From contig QZLH01000690.1 in NCBI GenBank assembly GCA_003833135.1, positions 2,453 through 47,790 on the forward strand: a stretch of DNA of 45,338 nucleotides. The letters run 5' to 3'. A program made the translations under genes and the position numbers. Every line of letters starts with the position of its first letter. Positions within the stretch are counted from its first letter, which is position 1. Below the pieces are notes generated by a model that did no database searches, was not told the DNA's origin, and was given only the letters and a program-made list of their open reading frames with translations. The stretch is from Oehlia diaphana. Its lineage: Eukaryota > Glomeromycota > Glomeromycetes > Glomerales > Glomeraceae. Below, piece by piece: positions 21,201 to 29,798 of the stretch.

Positions 21201-22887
21201 ATTTAAACTAACTAAATTCTTTATTTAAAAAATCACTCATTCAATAATATAGGATGTAAGTTATTTATTTAATTCTATTATATTTATATAATATTTACAT
21301 ATAATTTAATCTAACTAAATTCTTTATTTAAAAAATTATTCTAATATTTTAGATGGTAAGTAATTCTATTATATTTATATAATAATTACATTTAATTTAA
21401 ACTAACTAAAATCTTTATTTAAAAAATTATTCATTCAATAATATAGGGAGTAAGTTATTTATTTAATTCTATTATATTTATATAATAATTACATATAATT
21501 TAAACTAACTAAATTCTTTATTTAAAAAATAATTCAAATATTTTAGATTGTAAGTATTCTATTATATTTATATAATATTTACCATATAATTTAAACTAAC
21601 TAAATTCTTTATTTAAAAAATTATTCAAATATTTTTTTAGTTGGTAGATTACAAGTTATTTATTTAATTCTATTATATTTATATATAATTTAAACTAACA
21701 AATTCTTTATCTAATAAATTATTCAAATATTTTAGATTGTAAGTAATTCTATTATATTTATATAATATTTACATATAATTTAAACTAACTATAATTCTTT
21801 ATTTAAAAAATTATTCATTCAATAATATAGGGAGTAAGTTATTTATTTAATTATATTATATTTGTATGATATTTACATATGATTTAAACTAACTAAATTC
21901 TTTATTTAAAAATTATTCAAATATTTTAGATGGTAAGTAATTCTATTATATTTATATAGTATTTATATATAATTTAAACTAACTAAAATCTTTATTTAAA
22001 AATATTTTCTTCAGTTGGTAAGTTATAAGTTATTGATTTAATTCTATTATACTTATATACTATTCATATAAAATTATTTATTATATTAAATTTTACAATT
22101 TTATTTAGGGTAAATATGATTAATAATATTTAATATTAAATTTTTAATGAATTTTATTTAAATTTAATATAATTTCATTTTTATTTTTAAAGATCTGATA
22201 CTAGTGGAACTAAAATTATGGATCAGTTTATTTCTAAAAATAAATTAAAATGGATTCCTTATAATGAATTTAAGAATATTGAATATTTTGGTAAAGGAGG
22301 GTATGGGACTATTTATAAAGCTGAATGTCTTATTTATAAAGTAATTCTTAAATCTTTCAATTATCTTAATAATTCAGATGAAAGTTTAAATAAATTTTTA
22401 AATGAAGTATGGTTAAATATTATTTTTTTTTTATAATATAATAATTTACTTTTACTAATTTAATAAATATTATTTTTATAGTGGAAAATTATTAAGTCAG
22501 ATGAAATTATTAAGATATTTGGATTAACAAAAAATCCAGATGCTTCAAATTATATGTTAGTAATGGAATATACAAATAAGGGTAATATAAGAAGATGTTT
22601 AGCAGAAATAACAAAAAATTGGAAACAGAGATTACTAAATTTATATCAAGTTATTGTTGGCCTCAATAATATTCATGAAAAAGGTCTTATTCATTATAAC
22701 TTTCATGATGGTAATATTTTATGTAACAAATATGATGAAGATATATATGGAATTTTTATTAGTGATTATTTAGGATTATATCAGCTTGCAAAATCTTTTT
22801 TAAAAGAAAATAATATTTATGGTATTATACCATTTATGGCACCTGAAATTTTAAAAGGTCAACCTTATACTCAGGCTAGTGATATAT
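18222..22887 (+). CDS. Pseudokinase/coiled-coil gene, copy 3, with a 5' array of 37 candidate 3-nt exons and a 1-nt exon; 3' end lost at N 22888
   Basis: Proposed exon 1 is 18222-18243 (MAQDNDK plus one base, donor GTAAAT). It is followed by 37 three-base exons, a 1-base exon G at 22109, exon 22193-22406 and exon 22482-22887 onward. Exon 1 ends in phase 1, the microexons keep phase, the single G moves it to phase 2, and the 22193 exon needs phase 2 (one base before SDTSGTKIMDQF), so the whole chain is open. Kinase landmarks: glycine loop FGKGGYGTIYKA, lysine VILKSF, catalytic-loop equivalent HYNFHDGN (HRD changed to HYN), SDYLGLYQ for DFG, and APE in MAPEILKGQ. The missing Arg and Asp of HRD suggest a pseudokinase. 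The intron 22407-22481 is at the same site as in the active kinase at 11 kb. Splicing of the array is inferred, not shown. Exon 1 itself is chosen by phase and donor only. Confidence 0.6.
20457..20506 (+). repeat. Copy of the Asn/Ser-repeat gene start inserted in one array intron
   Basis: The 50 bases contain TTGGGGTGACGTAAACTTTA and then AATTCTAATAATTCTATC repeats. They match the minus strand of about 14092-14040, the coding start of the gene at 14099, with one change (GAC GAA to GAC GTA). The insert lies between the branch site CTAACTAAATT and the CTTTATTTAAAA tail of a type A unit, with AAATT microhomology at the edge. It lengthens that intron to 141 nt and leaves donor, branch site and acceptor intact. 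Confidence 0.85.
22109..22109 (+). other. Candidate single-nucleotide exon (G)
   Basis: TTTTATTTAG, then G, then GTAAATATG. With AG as acceptor and GTAAAT as donor only one base remains. The same arrangement is at 23178 (TTTTATTTAG, G, GTAAGTATG) in the next gene. Reading through from this acceptor instead hits stops in all three frames within about 25 bases. One base here is exactly what is needed to bring the upstream phase into line with the next exon. Confidence 0.55.
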
Positions 22888-22888
22888 N
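22888..22888. other. Isolated N joining two copies: likely mis-join or collapsed gap
   Basis: To the left, copy 3 stops inside the kinase C-lobe at GGCTAGTGATATAT. To the right the sequence is abruptly array intron (AATAATATAG). The rest of copy 3 and the first exons of copy 2 are missing. One N cannot represent the lost kilobases. Confidence 0.9.
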
Positions 22889-23178
22889 AATAATATAGGG
22901 AGTAAGTTATTTGTTTAGTTCTATTATATTTATATAATATTTACATATAATTTAAACTAACTAAATTCTTTATTTAAAAAATTATTCAAATATTTTAGAT
23001 TGTAAGTAATTCTATTATATTTATATAATATTTACATATAATTTAAACTAACTAAATTCTTTATTTAAAAATTATTCATTCAATAATGTAGGGAGTAAGT
23101 TATTTATTTAATCCTATTATATTTTTTATATAAAATTTAAATTAATTAATTATATTAAATTTTACAATTTTATTTAGG
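22889..23178 (+). repeat. End of a second microexon array, in front of copy 2
   Basis: Candidate 3-nt exons GGA at 22899, ATT at 22999 and GGA at 23092, then the 1-nt exon G at 23178, with the same donor, branch and acceptor motifs as the first array. The 5' side is lost at the N. The last units match those of copy 3 in order, so the array existed before the two genes separated. Confidence 0.8.
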
Positions 23179-26075
23179 GTAAGTATGATTAATATTAAAT
23201 TTTTAATAAATTTTATTTTAAATTTTAATATAATTTCATTTTATTTTTAAAGATATGATGATACTAGTGAAAGTGAAATTATGGATCTATTTATTTCTAA
23301 AAATGAATTAAAATGGATTCCTTATAATGAATTTAAAAATATTGAAGATTTTGGTAAAGGAGGATTTGGGACTATCTATAAAGCTAAATATTCTATTTAT
23401 GATGTAATTCTTAAATCTTTCAATTATCTTAATAATTCAGATGAAAGTTTAAAAAAATTTTTAAATGAAGTATGATTTATTAATATTTTTTTTCAATATA
23501 ATAATTTATTTATACTAATTTACTGTATATTATTTTTATAGTGGAAAATTATTAATTCAATTGGAATTATTAAAATATATGGATTTACAATCCAGATACT
23601 TCAAATTATATATTAATAATGAAATATGCAAATAAGGGTAATATAAGAGGATGCTTAGCAGAAATAACAAAAAATTGGGAAAAAAGATTATTTAATTTGT
23701 ATCAAGTTATTGTTGGCCTTAATGATATTCATAAAAAAGGTCTTATTCATTATAACTTTCATGATGGTAATATTTTATGTAACAAATATAAAGAAGATAC
23801 ATATGGAATTTTTATTAGTGATTATCTAGAATTATATCAGCTTGCAAAATCTTTTTTAAAAGAAAATAATATTTATGGTATTATACCATTTATGGCACCT
23901 GAAATTTTAAAAGGTCAACCTTATACTCAGGCTAGTGATATATATAGTTTTTCTATGATTATGTGGGAATTTTCATCTGGAATTCCACCATTTAGTGATA
24001 AAGCACATGATTTTCAACTTGCTTTAGGTATTTGTAAAGGTGAACGTCCTGAAATTATTGAAAATACTCCACAATGTTATGTAGATTTAATGAAAAAATG
24101 TTGGGATGAAGATCCATCAAAAAGGCCATCCTCTAAAGAAGTTTTCAATATTATTAAAAATTGGATTTTTCTTCCTCAGAATAAGATAATTAAAGAAATT
24201 AATGAAGAATTAAAAAGTAATATTATGGAATTTATAAATGCACCAATTGAGCATAATAATCTTGTTGTAAAACCTCATCCAAAAGCATATTATACAAGTC
24301 ATTTACTTGATTTTACTAGTAAAGAATTAAATGAAATTCTAGAAGTATCTTTAGAACTGAAATTTCCTAAATTAAAACATGATGATACTAAGCAGGAACT
24401 TCTTAAATTTGAAAAGATTGCTGAAACTTATTATCAAAGTTCTCAGTATGAGTTACAAAATATTCAAATGAAATTAATTAATTTACAACAAAGAAATTTT
24501 CAACTTGAGCAAGATGTTCAAAATTTAAGGCTTAGCTTAGCTATACAGCTTAAAGAATCTACAGAAAAAGAAAATTTATTACAAACCCAAATTACTTACC
24601 TGCAAAATGAAAAGCAAACTTTAGCTGACAATTTAACTGAACGGTTGAAACAAATCAGTCAGTTAAATCAAGAAAAAAATAACCTGCAAAATCAATTAAC
24701 TCAATCAGAAGCTAATATAAAAGAATTAGAATTTCAGCAGGATCAAATAGAAGAAGAAAATCTAAAGTTAGAAAATGAGTTATTTGATTTACAACAAAGA
24801 AATTTTAAATTTGAACAAGATAATCAAAATCTGAGGCTTAAATCAGCTGTACAAATTAAGGAATTTGCGGAAAAAGAAAATATTTTGCAAACCCAAATTA
24901 TTACCCTGCAAAATGAAAAGCAAAATTTAGCTGGCAATTTAACTGAACAATTGGAACAAAATAAACTGACTAACCAGCTAGTCCAAATTCAAATCAGCCA
25001 GTTAAAGCAAGAAAAAATTGATTTGCAAGAACAATTAACACAAACAGGAGTCAAGATTCAGGAATTAAAATCTCATAAAGTAAGTTTATTTGAACAAAAA
25101 GAGCAATTAGAAAATAGACAAAAAGGTTTAATTGAAGAAAAGGAACAATTAGAAAATAGACTTAATCAGTCCCAAGTTAATTATGAACAAATAGAACAAG
25201 AAAGAATTAAGCTACAAAATAAGGTAAAAGGTCTCTCACAAGATCAAAAACTCACTGTTAAATTGAAAGCAAAACTAGAAAAAGAAATTGCTCAATTGAA
25301 ACAAAAATTGAATAGTGAAAAACAAATCAAAATGCAATTGACTCAAGCTTTACAGATTAAAGAAAGTAAAATTAATAAATTAGAACAAAGTTTAATTAAT
25401 CTTGATCAAAAGCGTATTAAGCAGTTAAAAGACAAAGAAAAAGAATTGAATAAAGTTAAAGAGGATTTAGTAAATAAATTAACTAGTGGAGAAAATACTA
25501 AAGAAATACATAAAGAAAAAGAATCTAAACAAAAAGAGTTAGTTGACCTCCAGCAAGAATTATCAAGAACATCAACATCTTATAATGCTAATAGAAAAAA
25601 AAAGGTTCTCAATCAAGTTAATAATTTTCTGAAAGCCAAGGAAGATTTCTTAACTTTACAAGAAGAAGCTATTGATTATCTAGAAAGTTCTATTAATAAG
25701 GATAGAAATTCTACTAGTTCTACCAAAGTTATGAAAACTTCTGAATCAATTGACAAGTATATTAAAGAATTTCAAAACATTCTTGTAAAATATAATGATG
25801 AATCATTATGGCTGAACAAAAACCATTACTCCTTAAATAAAATTGTTCAGGAAAATAAAGAGTTGGAAGTTAGCATCATGATTGAAAATATTCTTAAGTT
25901 GAATTCTTTTAATCTTGATAAATATAATATATTTAAATTTGCCACTAATTCTAAGGAAGGAACCACAATTCAATTAAATTCTAATATGATGGCAGAAGAT
26001 ATCAATTCATTAAGAAAGAATTTGGATGAATTAAAATTAGAATTAAAACAAGAAAAAGAAGGATTAAAAATTTAG
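22899..26075 (+). pseudogene. Pseudokinase/coiled-coil gene, copy 2, near complete, with one 4-base deletion
   Basis: After the array end, exon 23253-23469 (begins in phase, YDDTSESEIMDLF; glycine loop FGKGGFGTIYKA) is joined through the intron 23470-23541 to a long exon from 23542. Near 23588-23591 four bases (AAAA) are missing against copy 3, shifting the frame; from 23619 the frame is open to 26075. Motifs: HYNFHDGN in place of HRD, SDYLELYQ in place of DFG, APE intact, WDEDPSKRPS. From about 24400 to 25560 comes a long coiled coil with heptads rich in Q, E, K and L and an internal duplication (LQQRNFQLEQDVQNLRL, later LQQRNFKFEQDNQNLRL). A C-terminal helical domain follows (SRTSTSYNANRKKK to NSLRKNLDELKLEL). 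The end is one A shorter than in copy 1, so it stops early at TAG. Deletion or assembly error cannot be told apart here. Confidence 0.78.
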
Positions 26076-26093
26076 CAGCAAATTAAATTCAAC

Positions 26094-26497
26094 CATATTG
26101 ATAGATTGAATGGCTGTTGATTTATTGAAATGAAATTCTTTTCAGTATTTATTAAAATATATATTCTATTTACTGTCATTATAGCACTCATATTTTTTTA
26201 TCTTTTATGATAATATTTTTATATATATTTTTTTGTTTGGATTATCTAAAGGTTTAATAAAAGAACATTAAAAAACCTTTTAAAATAACGTTTATACAGT
26301 ATGAATTTTTTTTCTTATGTTTAAATTAAAACAAGATAACAGTGTAAAGTATACAAAGTCATTTTTATCAAGATCTGTTCATTGACATAAATTAACTGAC
26401 TTCATTTTACTGACTTATAATTTCACTAACAATAATTCGCCATTAAAATTTACTTAAAAATACAAGGACAACGTGATAAACGATAATATATATATAG
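26094..26497. other. 3' flank of copy 2, no gene seen
   Basis: Begins with sequence like the 3' flank of copy 1 (TATTTTTATATATATTTTT near 26210), then AT-rich DNA. Confidence 0.45.
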
Positions 26498-26650
26498 GGG
26501 TCAGGTGATGAAAAAATTTTATTACTATGAGCTGTACGCATTTTTTCAGGGCCGGAATTATGATAATGTCAGTCGGTTACTATATTAGGAAATAAAATTC
26601 TGACTGGAATTATAAAATTATCTAAAAAAGGAAAGATTTCCTGATTTTTT
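26498..26650. repeat. Dispersed repeat, copy A (GGGGTCAG end, GGGCCGGAATTATGATAATG core)
   Basis: Starts GGGGTCAGGTGATG after a TATATATA flank and contains CAGGGCCGGAATTATGATAA, then CGGTTACTATATTAGGAAAT. Copy B at 29252-29398 shares the core and has the complementary end CTGACCC followed by TTTATATATA. Together they suggest a small TA-flanked DNA element with GGGTCAG termini. Confidence 0.6.
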
Positions 26651-27230
26651 TAGTTCAAAATACGCACGATAAATCTTGAATGATCTGCGGACATATGTTT
26701 TAACATTATTTATAATGATAAAACAGATGTATTATATTAAAAAAAATAGTTAGATATATTAGTAAATTTAATACAAGTAATTTTTTTTATTTATCATATT
26801 CCATAATTAAAAAATTCTTAGATTATACAATATAAAAAAGGTTTAAATTATATATATTATATATCTGCATTAAATCTATTTGTATTATATCTATCATTTT
26901 TTTAAATTTTGTTGGATCGGTATTGATTTATTAAACCCATCGGTCCCCGGTGCGAAGCAATGAATGACTACTAGTATAATAAAAAAAATAATATGAAAAA
27001 AAGAAAAAATCTAAAATAAATATTGAAGACATCAAATAACTTAATTTTGTAAATACATTATGCTTCGAAAATATAAAAAAATTACTAATAAAAATTCATA
27101 TATATATTCAATTATAAAAATTCAAAAAAAATGAAAAAATTACTTTATTTTAAAGAAAAAATGGAATAAATGACATTTCACTAGAGGTTTCACCTTGATT
27201 CATATTATATGATTTCTTGTAATGTGAATG
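26651..27230. other. Intergenic, no gene seen
   Basis: AT-rich. A short GC patch ATCGGTCCCCGGTGCGAAGC at 26938-26957 stands out; nothing is recognised. Confidence 0.4.
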
Positions 27231-27239
27231 TTCATGATT

Positions 27240-28530
27240 GACTTCAGGTTTCTCTAGTTATAAATCAAACTGAAGAAGTCCAAAAAGTTAACATCCAAAG
27301 TCCAAAGCCAATACCTATAAAAAGAAAAATTACATTAAAAAAAATAAAAGAACGAATCAAAAAAAAAAAAAAAAATGAAACTCCAAGCTGTCACCAATAA
27401 AAAGAAATGTTAATTTGTTTCTTAAATTAAAGAAACCTCCTCTTTTTCCTGTTTCTTACCTTAAAAATTTCATGTCCAAACCAGCACCCTAAAAAAAAAT
27501 AATGTAAAGAAATGTTAGTTCATTTCTTAGATTAGAAATAAAAAAAAATTCCCTCTTCCCTACTCTCATTTCTTACCTTGGAGTCCAGTTTCGTGTCCAT
27601 GTAACGTCCTATAAAAAAACGAGGAAAGAAATATTAGTTCATTTCCTAATTTAAATAAAAAAAATTCCCTCTTTCCCATTTCTTATAAAGTCCAGTTTTT
27701 TGTCCAATCTAGCAATCTACAAAAAAAATAATAAAAGAAATGTTAGTTTATTTTAGAGGTTGGAACCGGTTAAGCTTAACCGGTTAATTAACCGGTTAAA
27801 ACGGTTAACCGGTTAAAACATTTGTTAACCGGTTAATAAACAATTTTTAACCGGTTAAATTATCCGGTCAAATTATCCGGTTAAATTAATCGGTTAAATT
27901 AATCGGTTAAATTAACCGGTTAAAATGCTGAAAATATTTGTAATTCTGGCCAAATTTACAGTGCCGGCCAGAATTATAAATCACGGGACTTCGGATAAAA
28001 GTTTAGCCATCAGGTAAGATAGAATTTTTTATGTTATATAATATTCATAATGCGGCCAAAATTCATAGTGCCAGCCAGACAATTTTGACCTGAATTTCGT
28101 CTTTCAGCTAGAGTTTCGTTTCGATTAGTTAGAGTTTTGGTCTTGCCTAATTTTGGCCGGGATTAAAATATATTTGATGCTAATCCTGGCCGAATTTCAG
28201 TATTGAGTTTTAACCGGTTAATTAACCGGTTAAGGTTTGGTTAACCGGTTATTAACCGGTTAAGACTTTTTGGACCGGTTCCAATCTCTAGTTTATTTCT
28301 TAAAAAAAGTAGATCCCCTTTCCTTAAAATCTGGTTCGTTCTAGCTGGCAATTTCTACAAAAAAAAAAATAAACGTTAGTAAAATGTTTCCATAACCTAG
28401 CATAAATAAAAAAACTTCGCCTTCCGAAGCTGAAATAAAAATGAAAATATTAATAATTTTTCATTTATAAAAGATTTTTTTAAAAAAAACCATAAAAAAC
28501 TTACCTATTTACAGATCGAAGCTGAAAAGA
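27240..28530 (-). other. Minus-strand mini-exon locus, relative of 6.4-8.1 kb, interrupted by a hAT-like element
   Basis: Read on the minus strand, exon-like blocks lie between poly-T/YAG acceptors and GTAAG donors: 28521-28505 (17 nt, donor GTAAGT), 27608-27577 (32 nt, donor GTAAGAAATG) and 27488-27460 (29 nt, donor GTAAGAAACAG). Further acceptors are at about 28357, 27719 and 27315. The block at 27314 starts GTATTGGCTTTGGACTTTGG and ATGTTAAC follows, close to the plus-strand block at 7631 (CGGACTTTGGATGTTAGC). Branch-site palindromes (GAAATGAACTAACATTTC type) recur in the introns. As on the plus strand, the block lengths are not multiples of three and no frame could be fixed. Confidence 0.5.
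27754..28290. mobile_element. Non-autonomous hAT-like element, 537 bp, copy 1, with 8-bp duplication GTTTATTT
   Basis: Ends TAGAGGTTGGAACCGGTTAA and, on the right, CCGGTTCCAATCTCTA, nearly complementary. GTTTATTT flanks both sides (27746-27753 and 28291-28298). The subterminal regions are built of many TTAACCGGTTAA palindromes; the middle has GGCCGGGATTAAAATATATT and related words. No ORF. The TAGAG/CTCTA ends with an 8-bp duplication fit the hAT superfamily. Confidence 0.88.
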
Positions 28531-29251
28531 AACTGGCAATGTAAAATCAATGTTGAAAGAACCAAGATAAAATATCTTTCTAAAGAAAGTAATATAAAAA
28601 GTTCAGAAATTTTTTTTTTTTTTTAAAAAAAAAAAAAGATTATCATTCGTAATACAAACTATGATTGATCGGTCTAATCATCCAGGTTTCGAATGGGATA
28701 ATTCTGATACATTGACTCATGCCTGTAAAAATTAAGCATGAAATAAAATTGTTTCCAGAGAAGATATGGCTGTCACTTTTGAGCTTTTTTTAATTTTTTT
28801 AATTTTTTATATTGTGAAATGTATTAATGGTGAAAATTATTAATGTTCAACACTACTTGGTAACGTAATATTTACCAGTTTTTAAATTTTATATTGCATA
28901 ATATTGAGTAACGTGTAAAATTTTTAAAATTTTTTTTATGAAGAAATTGAATTGATAGATTTCATATTGTGTAATATATTGGGTAACATATAAAATTTTG
29001 TTTTTTGCGTAGTTTGTGTAATATGCGTTAAAATTTTTTTTTTTTTTATGAAGAAAAAAATATATCGTTATGTATAAAGGCCATCAATTCATAAGGAGGG
29101 TGGCGTTATACTCTTGGATTTAAGATTCATTATTTTTATTCATGAATCTTTATTATCTAAAGATCCAAATATAAATTCACAGGCAAAGTTTTCATGTATA
29201 TTACTACCAAAAAAGAGTATACTTTGCAAGTGTTTAACCAGGACGCAGAAA
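28531..29251. other. Intergenic, no gene seen
   Basis: AT-rich with a poly-T/poly-A foldback near 28610-28635 and a degenerate motif like TATTGNGTAATATNNTGGGTAAC repeated near 28892, 28966 and 28978. No coding region is supported. Confidence 0.4.
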
Positions 29252-29398
29252 TATAATATAGGAGTCATTTTTTCAGGGCCGGAATTATGATAATGTTAGT
29301 CAGTTACTATAATAGGAAATAAATTCCGACTGTAATTATCAAAAAAAAAATCCTAAATAAAGAAAGATCTTCATGATTTTTTTTTTTTAGCTGACCCT
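29252..29398. repeat. Dispersed repeat, copy B
   Basis: Shares CAGGGCCGGAATTATGATAA and ACTATAATAGGAAATAAATT with copy A at 26.5 kb and ends AGCTGACCCTTTATATATA. The left end is shortened: the stretch between the GGGTCAG-like end and CATTTTTTCAGGG is missing relative to copy A. Confidence 0.6.
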
Positions 29399-29798
29399 TT
29401 ATATATATTTCTGGGTCCTGTTTAACCGGGTTATTTTATTTTAAAAAATATAAAAAAGAAAATTGTAATACTATATTTAGAGAGTACGACAGATTACCGA
29501 ATAGGAAAAGGTTATTGTCTGCTTTTTTACTCTACGATAATATGTCAAGTACCAGATTGTACTGTCCGCAGTAACAGAGGTTCAATGATTATCGGCTGTT
29601 TGTGGGTACAGTATTATTATAATGAATCATTTTAATTTCTATATTATTAGATATTAAATATGTTATAAGATGAATAATTTAATAATTTATACTTTTTTTA
29701 TACTTTGGTAAAATTTTAAATTATTTAAAATTGTTATAAATAAACGTTAAATCTTTCCAAACATAATTTTACCTTGTTGATTTACTTATTTTCATATT
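29399..29798. other. 5' flank of the Myb/SANT-like gene
   Basis: AT-rich, with a less AT-rich patch at 29500-29610. No TATA box is placed with confidence, although several TATAA-like words lie within 100 bases of the start. Confidence 0.35.

Larger units (their letters stand above)
18443..22109 (+). repeat. Tandem intron array: about 100-bp units, each with branch site, acceptor, three bases, donor
   Basis: Candidate 3-nt exons start at 18443, 18531, 18615, 18716, 18816, 18915, 19008, 19112, 19206, 19297, 19391, 19496, 19590, 19691, 19770, 19875, 19982, 20093, 20191, 20297, 20397, 20541, 20644, 20750, 20853, 20956, 21056, 21150, 21253, 21353, 21447, 21547, 21641, 21736, 21831, 21930 and 22015; the 1-nt exon is 22109. 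Spacing is 79-111 bp except one of 144. Type A units have CAATAATATAG before the triplet and GTAAGTTATTTATTTAATTC after it. Type B units have AAATATTTTAG before and GTAAGTAATTCTATTATA after. Nearly all have TAAACTAACTAAATTC (branch CTAAC) about 40 nt before the AG. Triplets: GGA 9, GGG 4, ATG 4, TTG 4, AAC, ATC, AGA, GAT and ATT 2 each, and six others once. None is a stop in the predicted frame. Known alternatives: a satellite inside one 3.9-kb intron. Confidence 0.85.

Noticed and set aside
18222..22887. Classical CRISPR array from the regular repeats
   Set aside because: The repeat is about 100 bp, AT-rich, with only 3 bp of variable sequence per unit, splice signals and a eukaryotic gene context.
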